From: Sciurus carolinensis
Taxonomy: Eukaryota > Chordata > Mammalia > Rodentia > Sciuridae
Direction: 5' to 3'
Length of the DNA: 64,000 bases
Assembly: GCF_902686445.1 (NCBI RefSeq)
Contig: NC_062222.1
Coordinates: forward strand, 44,492,792 to 44,556,791
The notes below the pieces were generated by a model. That model was not told the origin of the DNA. It ran no database searches and was given only the letters and a program-made list of their open reading frames with translations. Each line of letters starts with the position of its first letter. Position 1 is the first letter of the stretch. Below are positions 47,931 to 60,020 of the stretch, piece after piece. The position numbers and the translations under genes are program-made.

Positions 47931-48665
47931 TATAAATAAGAAACTAATCTTGTGATTATTCACATTGTTTGCTTTAAAATATCAATTTTTAACAGCAGTT
48001 CAGTTATACTTGTCTTGTTTTATTTTATTTAGCTAAAATAATTTAAAAAATGGTCCTGTGGTTTGTATTTGGCTTGCCATACAGTATAGCACCTAGTCTC
48101 AATTGTGATACTCAGATTTGAATGGGATTTAAAATTTTCCGTATTTTCTTAAAAATAAAAATAAAAAAAATCAACTTCTAAACTTTAATCCCATCCCTGC
48201 TTCTCAGAAGCAAAGCAAAGCAACAGAAGTTTGAAAAAGACTAAGCACACAGAAACTTCAGAGGTGGATTTCCCTCAATAGTTTTCTAGTTATATCCACT
48301 AGAGAGAGAAAATATATTTTATTTTTGGGCCAGAAAATAACCACCTCCCCCAAATTTTCTTGCCTTTGGAGTAATATGTTTAATAATGACAAAGAACAAA
48401 GAACAAAGAACTTCTAACATGAGCAGAATGTACTCCAAGGCTGCTTTTATAGATAACATAGTTTTAAAATGAATATAGTTATGAAGAAACAAAAAGGAAG
48501 AGGAAGAATAAAAGAACTAAGTTGGGTGGCAGTCAACAAGGAATTTTATACTTAAGTCTCCAAAAAAAAAAAAAAAATGGAATTTTGTTCCATCATCCTA
48601 CTCAACTTCTCAAAAGACGGGTTTTTTTGAAAAAGGTCTTGTGTACCGTCTTTAAAAAGGGCAAG
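47931..48665. other. Intron, no gene seen
   Basis: A-run at about 48562-48576; short (AAAGAAC) triplication near 48391-48412. Confidence 0.4.
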
Positions 48666-48679
48666 AATCTCATATTTGG

Positions 48680-48872
48680 GAAACACCAATAAGACACAGT
48701 ATTATATAGAAAGGGAATATATGAAAATATATACTACAGTGAATCTCAATATCGTGTACGTCCACAAGACTGGGATCCTAATTAGAGTTAAGATATATAT
48801 TCCACGTTTGTATAAATATATCAAAATAGATTCTACCATCAGGTATAACTATAAAGAACAAATAAAAATTTA
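48680..48872 (+). repeat. L1 3'UTR fragment, sense
   Basis: Matches the 3'UTR end at 37945-38128 (TACAGTGAATCTCAATATCG, CACAAGACTG, AAGAACAAATAAAAATTT) and ends in an A-rich tail. The rest of the element is missing (5' truncated). Confidence 0.78.
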
Positions 48873-49333
48873 AAGAGTCACACTGTATCCTATAGAAAAG
48901 AAAATATATACTAAGAAAGAAGCTGTTGTGAATTTTGAAAGCTTCTAGGTTGGTTATGTACTTAGCTCTTTTGTCTTTTATTTTCTCCTTGAAATTTAGA
49001 TCCCATAGTCCATCATTTCAACTATGAGTTCACAGCCCCATGTTCTTCCCCATTTCCTTTCAACAGCTTCCAATTTCCCTGCTTCTTTTTTTAGAATACT
49101 ATATATCATTGGTAAAAATTGAGCTTAGATGCCTTGTTGTAAATTTTGTCTTATGTTCCTGATTCTCTTTTCAATTCCCAATTCTTTCAGTTGCCTCTCA
49201 ATAACAGTCTATCCAATTCCTCATGTTTATTGTTCCAAACCTCTTTTACTCTCTTATCTTCTCCTTCCTGGAAGTGTTGCTATTTCTTTTTAAGGTTTAT
49301 TTATAATACTAAGTCACTCTCTCCTGCCACCCC

Positions 49334-49373
<40 letters not shown>

Positions 49374-50835
49374 TTAAGAATAAAAATGGATCTTATACTG
49401 GATTTTATACCTTTTAATTCCTGAAGCAAAAGAAGAAAAGAGATCCTGATTGGAACTGGAAAACTTGTATATTAGGCAAGCCAAACTTCCTTTTAGGACA
49501 AAAATCAAAAAAAGCAAAGATGCTGTAAAATCAGAGGTATCAGACTGAGGAATAGCCCCTAAATGCAGTGAATCTAACACTGCTACAGTTGTTCTAGATG
49601 TTATACCCTAATTAACTGAAAAATATCATCAATGTTTAGATTTTGTGAACACCCTTCTTTTAAATTAAATTCTAAGATAGGAGTTTTAAGTTTGTACTGA
49701 AAGCAAGGAAGTATATAGCTTTATGAAACTTTAAAAGAACTATTTGTTTATGCTGTTATATATCTTTTCTATAATATATTTGAAGAATTAAACATGTTGG
49801 TATGTCTAATTGAAGTATGCAAATATACAAAATATGCTTGTAAAATTGCTTTCTTTAAAATTAATTTCTCATCACTTTCTTTTTAAAATTTTTTCCTCAC
49901 CAATATCTTACTAAGATCTATAAGTGTGATTTTGTCTCAAAGAAAAGTTAACAGTACTTATGAATCTAACAATTTTTCAAATCTAACATTCAGTTAGATG
50001 TTTGGGAGTTGTTTATTGTGTCCTGTACAATCAAAGCTTCTTGTATTGTATACTGGTCTTTTTGTTAAATTTAGTGACTTGGCTGATTTTTTTTCTTGCC
50101 AGTTCTAAAATAACCACTGCTGTGCAATTCTTATTAAATGAAATGTCTATTAAATTATCAATCATTTGGACTAAGTGAGGAAAAGAGTTTAATAGTTTTT
50201 CATTATTTATAGAACCAAATAATCTGCAGGAATCTGGTCATGTAGACACAGAAAAATAAGAGGGTTTATGACATATTTTACAGAAGAAATTCTTTGAAAA
50301 ATAGTATATCTTACAGAAAGCCACATAATTTTATAACAGAGTCCATTAGTTTTAATTTCAGGTGAATGATGATGTAGTGAAAATGATTAAGTGTTCTGCT
50401 TACTATGGTAAAGTCTAAAACAGTTACTTACATTCCAAATTTATGATCCTCTACTCTAAGCAAGTTTTGCACCTTCATTTTATGCAAGCATGTTGTGCCC
50501 TAATTGTGGCAAGTCTGCAGAGATCTGACTGATTGATGACTCCTTAGTTTCAGGAAACCGCACTATGGTTCTTGGTGTATGTCACGTTCCTCTCCAAGCA
50601 CCACTAGTCTTTAATTACTAAACTCTAAATTTGATAATTCATAATTCTTGATTCACAGAACATGCAGTCTTGCAAAAATAAATCCTTTAATTTAGTTCAA
50701 TTCAAAAAATAATAATTGATTACCTACCACAAGCAAGGTAAGTCTTTTAGTGTACACAAAAGAAAAAAATCTATACTCCTTGCCACTGAGCTGCTTAATA
50801 TGAAAGATATGTGCACAATCTCCGTATTTAAACAC
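48873..50835. other. Intron, no gene seen
   Basis: Only the CA microsatellite at 49336-49372 stands out. Confidence 0.4.
49336..49372 (+). repeat. (CA)n microsatellite
   Basis: About 18 uninterrupted units; it accounts for a spurious TH-repeat open frame at 49146-49424. Confidence 0.97.
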
Positions 50836-50839
50836 TGCT

Positions 50840-51085
50840 GCACTATTTCTTTCTAATCAAATGGAACCATACTTATGACATGTGGATGTCTTATAGAAAC
50901 CTTAAATTCAGTATGCCCAGTACTGAATTCAAATCATTTGCCCTAAATTTATGTTTCGTCCAGGATTCCCTGCTTCAGTGAATGGTACCACCTGAAGTGC
51001 AACTGACTTTTTAGTCATTCTGGATGTCTTCAGATCTCTCATCCTCTTTGTTCTACTTTTTCTGGTTAATTCCCTTTTCAGACTA
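50840..51085 (+). repeat. L2 LINE fragment, sense
   Basis: GACATGTGGATGTCTTATAG, CCCAGTACTGAATTCAAATC, GTGAATGGTACCACCTGAAG, in L2 order; may resume after the ID SINE. Confidence 0.7.
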
Positions 51086-51159
51086 TGTGTGAGAACTGAG
51101 GGGTTAATTTGCAGCTGATCTTATCTGTTTATACTTTCTTTTGATGCAAATTTCATTTC

Positions 51160-51281
51160 TTTCTTTTTTTTTTTTTTAAACATTTTCCAACATCATTTTT
51201 GTGGTGCTGGGGATTGAACCAGGGCCTCATGCATGTATGTGAGGCAAGCACTCTACCAACTGAGCTATATCCCCAGCCCAA
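51160..51281 (-). repeat. ID-type SINE
   Basis: On the plus strand: a long T-run, GGTGCTGGGGATTGAACCAG, GCAAGCACTCTACCAACTGA, GCTATATCCCCAGCCC. Confidence 0.92.
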
Positions 51282-51580
51282 TTTCTGTTCTAATGATTTT
51301 ATTAATACTTATATAGTTTATATGCTGACGATGCTCAAATTTTAAATCATACCCTGGCCAAGAGAAAATTACTGTTGAAATATTTTTAATCTCTTTGGAT
51401 AAAATTGTTATAGTTTTAATTTGATCCTTGTAGTTTAACTTGTCCCACCTTTCTTTGCTTATTAGCTATTTGATAAATAAACTCATTAATCCCATATATT
51501 CCAAAAAATTGCTCCTCCCAAAGATGCAGTAAGTTGGGTGATATTAGATTCTAGAGGTCTAATAGCCTATAGAAGACTTC
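51282..51580. other. Intron, no gene seen
   Basis: AT-rich; nothing recognised. Confidence 0.4.
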
Positions 51581-51584
51581 CTCA

Positions 51585-51650
51585 GAACCAGTCAGCTAAC
51601 CAGCCAGGATTTGAAAGCAGTAGCATTTGACAACAAATCCTGATCTCATT
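51585..51650 (-). repeat. Possible MIR fragment
   Basis: CAGCTAACCAGCCAGGATTT resembles antisense MIR; it stops at the palindrome. Confidence 0.45.
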
Positions 51651-51687
51651 CCAATAAACTGTAAGACTGCCTTACAGTTTATTGGAA
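51649..51687. repeat. Perfect palindrome: 17-bp arms, 5-bp loop
   Basis: Left arm 51649-51665 (TTCCAATAAACTGTAAG), loop ACTGC, right arm 51671-51687, its exact reverse complement. Confidence 0.97.
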
Positions 51688-51786
51688 AATGTCTTTTTTG
51701 GAAATGTCCGTCACTCTAAATAACTTACATTCTCTTTCTCATTCTCACTCCCTTACACCAAAAACTCAAACCTCTAAATCCCTCAG

Positions 51787-51813
51787 CACCAAAAAAAAAA
51801 AAAAAAAAAAAAA
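51787..51813 (+). repeat. Poly-A run after a CCTCAGCACC motif
   Basis: About 24 A, directly after a short ID-SINE-like end; possibly the tail of a severely truncated SINE. Confidence 0.5.
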
Positions 51814-52003
51814 GCTGAACCAGGTATTAAAAACAAAGAAAAGTATTTAATCCTCCTTAAGAAACAAAACTTTTTGAAAGATGAAATTTGCTACTACAAT
51901 AAGTCCATAATTTACTTTTTCCTTTGATCTTTCCATGAAGGATTTTAATTTGTTTACAGTAGGAACAAATGAATAAAAAAGCAATAAAATATACGGAACT
52001 GGA

Positions 52004-52198
52004 AGCTGGGTGCAGTGGTTCATGCCTGTAATCCCAGTGGTTCAGGAGGTTAAAACCAAAGGATAGCAAATCAAGGCAAGCCTCAGCAACTAAGTGAGGG
52101 CCTATGCAATTTATTAGTGAGACCCTGGTTCAAAATAAAAAATAAAAAAGGGCTAGGGTGGCTTAGTGCCTCTGGGTTCAATCTCTAGTAACAAAAAA
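52004..52198 (+). repeat. B1-ID composite SINE
   Basis: AGCTGGGTGCAGTGGTTCAT, GCCTGTAATCCCAGTGG, an A-rich linker, GGGCTAGGGTGGCTTAGTGC, GGGTTCAATCTCTAGTAAC, A-tail. Confidence 0.92.
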
Positions 52199-52815
52199 AT
52201 CCTAAAACCAAAACCCAAACAAACAAAAATGCCCCCCTTCCCAAATGAACAAACAAACAAACAAAAAACCTTAGAGATAAATATGGAATTTGGAGGGCAG
52301 TAATGTTATTCTAATCAAAATTTGTTTTGTAGGACTATTTAGTGATATAAACTCAATGGAAAGAACGTAAAAATGAAATGAATCTTTGCTTTTCTTGTAC
52401 ATATAAATAATGCATTTCACAATTACACAGAATGTGCATATTCAATAGTAACATGGGAAAAAGTCAGAATAGAATTGAATTTTACAGCAGCCCAAACACA
52501 ACATACGGGGAGAGATCAAATATCCTTGCTATTCACAAATTAATTTACAATGTAAAGCAAATTTTGTAAATTATCTTTCTCCATTACTTGATTTGGAATA
52601 AGCAAAAAAGAAAAAAAAATTACTGGGTGCCTCTATGTCAAACTGTATCTGTGCTATTTTAAAAATCTGCAAATTACAGAAAATTGATAGCAATGCAAAA
52701 TTATTCTTATCTATAGACATGCAAATAAATTGTTACAGTGGAAGTTCAGTTGACTTCCCTCCTTCTGCCTGTAGAAAAATCCAGTTTCATGTCCATTTGA
52801 AAACACACTTCAATA
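52199..52815. other. Intron, no gene seen
   Basis: CAAA-type low complexity at about 52200-52268; nothing else. Confidence 0.4.
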
Positions 52816-52821
52816 TATCTT

Positions 52822-53028
52822 TGTTTTGTTTTTGGTACTGGGGATTGAACCCAGGGGCGCTTAATCACTGAGTGACATTCCCCAGTCCCTTTTTATTTCG
52901 AAACAGGGTCTTGCTAAGTTACTTAGTGTCTTACTAAGTTGCTGAGGCTGGTTTTGAACCTGCCACCCTCCTGCCTCAGCCTCACCAGCTGCTGGGATTA
53001 CAGGTGCACACCATTGTGCCCAGCTCAA
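52822..53028 (-). repeat. B1-ID composite SINE
   Basis: On the plus strand: TTTGGTACTGGGGATTGAAC, CACTGAGTGACATTCCCCAG, AACAGGGTCTTGCTAAGTTA, GGGATTACAGGTGCACACC. Confidence 0.93.
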
Positions 53029-53740
53029 CCTATCTTTTCTTCATAAATGTTTTTGGTTCTTTGATTTTATCTTTAAAATGACTAATATTTGCTGGCTTCA
53101 TTTAATGATGAGTTACATAAAATCTTTTATATGTATTCATTTTATATTTAAAGAGAACCATAATTTAAATCTCTTTTTGAAAATTATGCTTCAACATTGC
53201 CACAAATGATATGGCTGATCTGAATTTTAACTTTTGTTAGCTATAGATTTTATTTCCTATCTTTCTACTAACTGTGGGTCTCATATACTGTTTGAGTTTC
53301 TTATTATTCTATGCTCAAGAAAAATAAAATCTCAAACCTAGGCCAATTATATACTAATTAATATTTCCAGCTCTTATACTAGTTTTTACCTTTTTATTGT
53401 GGTGGTTTTTAAACACAGCATATCAAGGACTATAATATACATATATACATACATATATACTTTTTTTTTAACAAATATTTTACAGGGATCACTTAAGTTC
53501 AGTGCACAACACCACTAGTCTCATCTCTGTTGATTCTGATAAGATATTATGTTTCTATTACACCTGCAGTCCAAGTTTCTCCCTCTTTAAAACAAATTTG
53601 TCTGGGTAATTTTGTCTAGGAAGAGACACTGTTTTGGCAAGAACATTAATTCAGTTTTTAACAGAAGTATTTTTTTGGATAGAAGTTTTGACAGACTGCA
53701 TACTATCTTAGAGATGCCAAAATAATTTTCTGAAGTATTT
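53029..53740. other. Intron, no gene seen
   Basis: Nothing recognised apart from a short TA/CA-rich patch near 53437-53460. Confidence 0.4.
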
Positions 53741-53744
53741 GCCA

Positions 53745-54035
53745 TATAATGTAATCTCTGTTCTCATGGAGATTGTCTTATGAGTGTGCCTGTAGAGGGG
53801 AGGTGGGGAGTGGCAGAGAATAAACAAGCTAAGAACAAACAAGATAATTTCAAATAGTGAGAAAATAAAACAGGGCTGCGGAATGGAGGAATTTAAGGTT
53901 CTTTTTACAGAATAGTCAGACCTGGGATATCTGAGAAACTGTTAGGCTGATAATGTGAAGATCTGCTAAGGAAAGATCTAAGGAAGAATTACAGGCAGAG
54001 GTTCTGAGAGAGAATCAAGCTGGTAGGGCTAGTGC
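53745..54035 (-). repeat. L2 LINE fragment, antisense
   Basis: CTGTTCTCATGGAGATTGTC, GAGAATAAACAAGCTAAGAA, GAAAATAAAACAGGGCTGCG, AGGCAGAGGTTCTGAGAGAG, in antisense L2 order. Confidence 0.8.
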
Positions 54036-54067
54036 ATGACTGTGATCCATGATAAGAAATTTATTTT

Positions 54068-54259
54068 AGACAGGTGTGCCTGTAATCCCAGTGGTTCAGG
54101 AGGCTGAGGCAGGAAGATCTCAAGTTCAAAGCCAGCCTCAGCAACTGAGCAAGGTCCTGTCCAAAATAAAAATTAAAAAGGGCTGGGGATGTGGCTTAGT
54201 AGTTAAGTGCTCCTAGATTTAATGCCCAGTACCAAAAAAAAAAAAAAAAAAAAAAAAAA
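54068..54259 (+). repeat. B1-ID composite SINE
   Basis: GTGTGCCTGTAATCCCAGTG, an A-rich linker, GGGCTGGGGATGTGGCTTAG, a degraded box B, GCCCAGTACC and a 26-base A-tail. Confidence 0.94.
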
Positions 54260-54334
54260 GCTATTTGTAGTGCACTGTAATTTCTGTTCTATTCTGTTCT
54301 ATCCTACCCTATCCTCTCTCCTGTTGCACTAAAT

Positions 54335-54660
54335 TATTTAATGGTATCCCTTATCCAACATGCTTGGGACCAGAACCTTTTTGGATTTCAGATTTTGGAG
54401 TATTTGCATATATATACATATATATATATAAAGAGACATCATAGGGATGGGGGCCAACGATAAATACAAAATTCACTTATTATTCATATATATCTTATAA
54501 ACATTAGTAATGTTTATATAGTATTTTTAGTGTACTTGTGTTTCAACTACAACCTATCACTTTGGGTCAGTTGTAGAATTTTCCATGTTCAGCATGTCAG
54601 ATCTCAAAAAGTTTTAGATTTTGGAGGATTTCAGAGTTTCAGATTATGGATGTGTTTTCA
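54335..54660 (+). repeat. DNA-transposon fossil (Tigger-type)
   Basis: GGTATCCCTTATCCAACATG at the left and TTGGAGGATTTCAGAGTTTC at the right match a widespread eutherian non-autonomous DNA element with TTGGATTTCAGATTTTGG inside. Family name uncertain. Confidence 0.65.
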
Positions 54661-54745
54661 CTATGTTACTTAACCTCCTTGTGCTGTAGTTTGTACATTT
54701 TAAAGTCTGGGCAATAATAGTTCCTCATCACAAGATTTGACACCA
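54661..54745 (+). repeat. MIR fragment
   Basis: TGTTACTTAACCTCCTTGTG then TTTAAAGTCTGGGCAATAAT: the sense MIR core. Confidence 0.65.
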
Positions 54746-55885
54746 AATTTGCCTCCAGAAAGAATGAACCCTTTTATATTTTTAACTTTTAACATATACT
54801 TATCATATACCTTATTTCTCTAAACCTACACAATTTATCTTTTTAATCTTGTCAGTTTTATAGGTGAAAACTCGTTTGTAATTGTTTTAATTACATTCCT
54901 TTTATTTCTAGTAAGGATGGACACCTTTTCTTGCTCATTGGACACTACCTTTTGGTAGTTTTCACTTTTACAAAATGTAAAATATGAATTAATTATATAT
55001 ATATATAAATTTACTAACTATATAAAACTTTATATATTCATAGCACCAACTATAAGTAGTTTATCATATATACAACCTGTTATTTTTCATTAAGTTAGAG
55101 CATTCTCTTAAACTTATTTCACACTAAACTACATAGACCAATAAAGGAAAAAAAGATTTTTTGAGGGGATTCATAAAAATCAATGAGAATAACATCCAGA
55201 TCTTAGTTTTTGAAATTAGTATAAACTGAAAAATACAAAGCTTTATTCATTTTTCATTTTAATTAATAGTTTTCAATATTTTAAAAATCATCACAGATTG
55301 TAAAACATACAGAAATGAACAACCAGGTATTCACAAAGATGTGCCTAATTTGGGTGACATCTATCAAATATATTAACACAGCTGCCTATTATAGTGGAAG
55401 GGAATGGTTATGTGACAAAGAAATTAGAGAAAGTTTTTGCACGAACTAATGATAGATAATGCTAAGCCATGAAGTGAAGAATATGACTAATTTAAGCCTC
55501 TTTATTAAATCAAGTTGCAGGTTAAAAATTTATACATTTTGTACTTTTCCTAAAATTGACTTCTTTTTTGTAAAATAATATCTGGTGACATTACTGACTA
55601 CCTTGTATGTGCAGATAGTATGCTAGATGCTACCCTCAAGATGAGGGAGAGGGCTTGTCTATTGAAAGTAGTCAAAATCAAATGCCTTTGCTGAAAAATG
55701 ACATTCCTTTTCAATTCTCAATTTGTAGTAGTGAAAATTTAGTTTCTGCTACATGCTGTTATCTCTGAAAACCATAGAATAAGGAATTCTAAATCAGTTA
55801 GACCAATGGAATTTGCAAACTTACATCCTGTGTACATATCTAAGTAAAATTTCGATGAGGATAGAAAACAAAAATCATTTTGTTT
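54746..55885. other. Intron, no gene seen
   Basis: AT-rich; nothing recognised. Confidence 0.4.
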
Positions 55886-55888
55886 GTT

Positions 55889-56010
55889 ATAGATGGACAC
55901 AATACCTTTGTTTTATTTATTTATTTATTTTTATGTGATGCTAAGGATCGAACCAAGTACCTCACATGTGATAGGTAAGCACTCTACCACTGAGCCACAA
56001 CCCCAGCCCC
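55889..56010 (-). repeat. ID-type SINE
   Basis: On the plus strand: ATAGATGGACACAATACCTT, a TTTA run, GTGATGCTAAGGATCGAACC, CACTCTACCACTGAGCCACA, ACCCCAGCCCC. Confidence 0.93.
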
Positions 56011-56868
56011 AAATATCATTTTTTGATTAATTGGATGAGAATAAAAAAATTCTCCAACACATATACCAGAAAAAATTGTCAAAGGAATGAATTTCCTAAG
56101 TGGAAATTAATTAACATTATGTTTAGTTAGTACTACTAATAATTTTATCCTTCATTTCCATGAAGTTCAAAACTTGTGCACTATGCTTTCTTTTTGATTA
56201 TATCTCTGATAAGCTGAAGCTGTTGTTATTAGAAAACAGGAACAAATAAGGTCAATCATTTCCTCTTCCTATGCCAAGAATAGGTACACGTGCCAATGAG
56301 GTTAAGTGGAAAAAGAAAGAAAGAAAAGAAAAGCCATTGGACATACGGAAAAAATTAAATCAGGTAATAGAAACTACGTTTTGTATCAAGTTAATTGGAA
56401 GCTCAGTTTCTTTGCTCAGATGAAACTACTTTTCAAATGTTTTATCAATTTCTTTAAATGCACACAAATATACTTAATTAACCAAAAAAATAACTGGTAG
56501 GAACTCTTAAGGTATTTGAACATAGGAGGCCAGAATCATAAGACTGTGACTCCAGAGAAAAAGAAAAAAACAAAACAAAAAAAATAAGGCTTAGAAAAGG
56601 TTCAAATAAGAATTGTTTCTACTTATACCTCCTAGGGCAAGACTAATATCATGGTACTTTTAGGTTTTCCCTTTGATTTTGCTTTATCACTTCTCTTGAA
56701 TGGGAAATGGAGAAAAATTACACAGAAGTAGGAGGGTATACTTTTAGGATCAGTGACCCCAAAGGGGGGAAAATCACCAAAAGGTCTACATAAGAAACAA
56801 CATTAACTTAGGTCGACAGGTTTATTTTTTTTTTCTTAGAGAATTAGGAAATACTTAAATTTATCTAA
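56011..56868. other. Intron, no gene seen
   Basis: Nothing recognised; a purine run near 56309-56332 produces a Lys/Arg-rich open frame that is not called. Confidence 0.4.
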
Positions 56869-56869
56869 T

Positions 56870-57510
56870 TTTTAGATTCAATGGTGGGATTCACTGTTAC
56901 ATATTCATACATGCACACAATATAATAATATAATTTGGCCAATATCACTCCTCAATACTTCCCTTTTCACTTCCTTCCTTCCTCTCCCAGTTCCTTTCTT
57001 CCCTTCTACTGATCTTCCTTAGATTTTCATGAGAAGTTCACCCCCACAATCTTTCTTTTCCTTTTTTCTCTCTAGCTTCCACATACTGACCCCTAACCTT
57101 CTAAGTTTGGCTTATTTTGCTTAACATAATATTCTCAAGTTCCATTCATCTTCCTGCAAATGACATAATTTTATTTTTCTTTATGGCTTAATAAAACTTT
57201 TTTTTTTTTGCACCAGGGATTGAACCCAGGGTGTTTAAAACAGCCACATCTCCAGTCCTTTTTAAAAAATATTATTTAGACAGGTTTTGACCATGTTGCT
57301 TGGGGCTTTGAATTCATAATCCTCCTGCCCCAGCCTCCAGAGCCACTGGGATTACAGGTGTGCATCACCGCACCCGGCTAAACTCCATTGTTTATATACA
57401 CCACATTTTCCTTTTCCTTTGATGGACACCTAGGCTGGTTTCATAGTTTGGCTATTGTGAATTGTTCTGTTATAAACACGACAACTCAAGGCATTCTAAC
57501 ACATATTTTG
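56870..57510 (-). repeat. L1 3' portion, antisense, interrupted by B1-ID
   Basis: On the plus strand: a C/T-rich 3'UTR complement at about 56950-57080, TTGGCTTATTTTGCTTAACA, and after the SINE TTTGATGGACACCTAGGCTG, GTTTGGCTATTGTGAATTGT. Confidence 0.85.
57191..57379 (-). repeat. B1-ID composite SINE inside the L1
   Basis: On the plus strand: a T-run, CACCAGGGATTGAACCCAGG, CAGCCACATCTCCAGTCC, GGGATTACAGGTGTGCATCA. The AAAACTTT/AAACTCC flanks rejoin the L1. Confidence 0.93.
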
Positions 57511-57527
57511 AGTAGTTTCACAACTTT

Positions 57528-57724
57528 GGTACCTACTGACACTTTGAGTCAGACATACTTTGTTGTAAAGGACTATTCTGTGCATTATAGAATGTTTAAC
57601 AGTATCTCTGAACTTCTATTAGATGACAGTAGCACCCCCTAAAGTCTCAACAATAAAAAAATTTCCCAGACATTACCAATTGTCCCTTGGAGGCAAAATC
57701 ACCCTCATTTGAGAACTACTGATT
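57528..57724 (+). repeat. hAT-Charlie derivative (MER20-like)
   Basis: GTGCATTATAGAATGTTTAA, ATGACAGTAGCACCCCCTAA, CATTACCAATTGTCCCTTGG, ending CATTTGAGAACTACTG. Confidence 0.8.
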
Positions 57725-58009
57725 TAGAGATTACATTCTAAATAATGATATAAAAATGAACAAAAGATGCCTATTATGCAAAATTATTTCCTGTATCACT
57801 AAGTGACTAGATGTCCTCAAGAACAAGAGGAAATTAAATTAGTGTAGAACTTATCTTAAGTTCATAGCACTTTTATAGTATTATTTAAAATCACTTTAAA
57901 AGGATGTGAAAGGAATTAGGTTTAAGCAAATATTTAGTTTTGAACCACACAATCTAAGGAAGAGCAACAGATTTCAGAAACTGGTTTCCTATTGACTCTT
58001 TGCACATAA

Positions 58010-58168
58010 GATCTGGCTTTGGAGTTTAGAGACCTAGGTTCTGGTCTGCTCTGGTACACATTAGTTGTAGGACCTAGATCAAATCACTTGTCCTGTTGGA
58101 GTCTTATACCTTACAAAGAGTTCAAATACATACTTCTGAAAAAAATTAAATAACTTCCTTAAATATAT
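58010..58168 (+). repeat. MIR SINE
   Basis: GGAGTTTAGAGACCTAGGTT, ACATTAGTTGTAGGACCTAG, ATCAAATCACTTGTCCTG: sense MIR. Confidence 0.75.
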
Positions 58169-58229
58169 CTAATACTGATAGTATGCTGATAGGAAAATGT
58201 GGTGAATACTGATTGGTTTGCTTATCTAT

Positions 58230-58372
58230 CCTCTAAAGTATGGTCTGTGGGCACAGCACTGGGATGACTTGGGAGTTTGTTAGAGATGCAAAATTTCAGA
58301 ACTTAGACCAACAGCACCAAAATCTGTATTTAACAAGAGACGATACCGATAAACTTAAAGGAGCAAGTGTTA
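58230..58372 (-). repeat. MER5A-like hAT element
   Basis: GGATGACTTGGGAGTTTGTT, AGAGATGCAAAATTTCAGAA, CAAAATCTGTATTTAACAAG: antisense MER5A, ends worn. Confidence 0.75.
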
Positions 58373-58499
58373 CATTTTGCCTTTCTCCCAGGGTTCTTTT
58401 TTAACTGTAGAGGCTGGATATATTAAAGACAATCTTTGTTGGATTTCTTTTCAGTTACGGTTCTGCTTAAAGATTAGGTCCAACAGTTAATACTTGTTG

Positions 58500-58695
58500 C
58501 TAGCCAACATAAATTTTAGAGACTGCTCTACCATAAATTTTTATAAATTATTAACTCATGAGATCCTCCCAATAATCTTATGAGGTTGATATAATTATGA
58601 TTCTCTTTATGCATACAAAAAATCAAGCTCAAAGAAGAGGGTTATTAACTCATCTAAAGTTAGTAAGTATAAACCTAGATTTTTGGATATAAAAT
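58500..58695 (-). repeat. MIR SINE
   Basis: TTATTAACTCATGAGATCCT, CCCAATAATCTTATGAGGTT, GCTCAAAGAAGAGGGTTATT: antisense MIR. Confidence 0.82.
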
Positions 58696-59195
58696 TGGTA
58701 TAGTTAGTCATATTTCTAATGACACATAAACAGAACACACAGGCTGTCTCTCATTTTGGAATGGTCATCTAATTGAAAACTTGATTAAATGCTTTTACAG
58801 AGGTGTCTTCATTTATTTACTTAAATATCTATGAAACAACATTGTTCTTTGGAAAATTCCAAGCATAGCAAAAGGCAAAAAATAGAAATAGGACAGTATC
58901 ATTCGAAAGGAAGCAAAATCATTCATACCTATAGACAAGATGATTATATAACTAGAAGATGCGAGTCAAGTCTAAAAGTTATTAGTATTTTTAGTGTTAG
59001 AATTAATAAAAGAATTCAGAAATAATCCTTCTTATAATACCAACAAAAATAAAAAAGCTTATAAGGCTTTAGTATATATGTACGAATGAAATGTATACAT
59101 GTATATATGTGTGTGAATATATATATATTACTATATATAAATGTATATTACTATAAATATAAATACATATGCACATTTATTATTATAAAGAATAG
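58696..59195. other. Intron, AT-rich
   Basis: TA-rich simple sequence at about 59070-59185; nothing else recognised. Confidence 0.4.
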
Positions 59196-59199
59196 TAAA

Positions 59200-60020
59200 G
59201 CAAGGGAGAAAATGGATTATTCAATGATTAGAAAAAATTTGCTCTAAACCTTACACAATACATAAAATAATTCTAAAGAGATCAAATATAAAGAGCAAAA
59301 AACCCCACAAATGTACACATATAGAAGAAAATATAGGTGGCTATTTAATTCATTGTAGTATTAGAAAGAATTTCTAAACAAAATATTTCAATAGATTGGT
59401 GCATACATGTATAATGTGTATGTGTATATGTATGGGAAATTACCAAAATAAGGAAATACCTTTGACTAACAAAAATCTGAAGCATTTCTAAATTTAAAAA
59501 ATCATCATAAAAATACAAAGTAAATATCAATCAAGGAAGATATTTATAATCAATGTGAAATAAGATATTAATATCCTTATAATAATGGCAAAAGAAAAAA
59601 TGATCAAAGAACATGATTAAAAAAGGAATACAAATGCATAATAAACATATGAATGGTTTAGCAAATCTCTCTGGTAATATCTTACAACAATAAGAATTTG
59701 TGCTTACTAAAATAGCAAAGATGAATTCATATTATATTATTCATTGCTGGCACATATGCATTCCAAGGGTACTCTCATGTAGCAGTGCTGGAAGTACACA
59801 TTGGCACATATACTCTTAAATGCTGTTCTTTAGGGTGTTTCAAAAGGCTTCAGTGCATTTTACGTAAAACTGACCTAGTTCTTTCTTCTAGGAATCTGTT
59901 TCAAGATAGAGGTGTGAGGATTTATAAGAGAAGATTTTCATACACGTTGTTTGTACAAGAAATAATTATTTATAAAGGAAACTATATGAAGTGTACACTG
60001 TTAAGAGAACATACTATCAG
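59200..60020 (+). repeat. Old L1 ORF2 C-terminal fragment, sense
   Basis: The order matches the end of ORF2 in old L1: ATTCCAAGGGTACTCTCATG then TTCTTCTAGGAATCTGTTTC and TACACGTTGTTTGTACAAGA. Decayed; the 79-codon open frame at 59785-60024 is part of this remnant. Confidence 0.68.
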
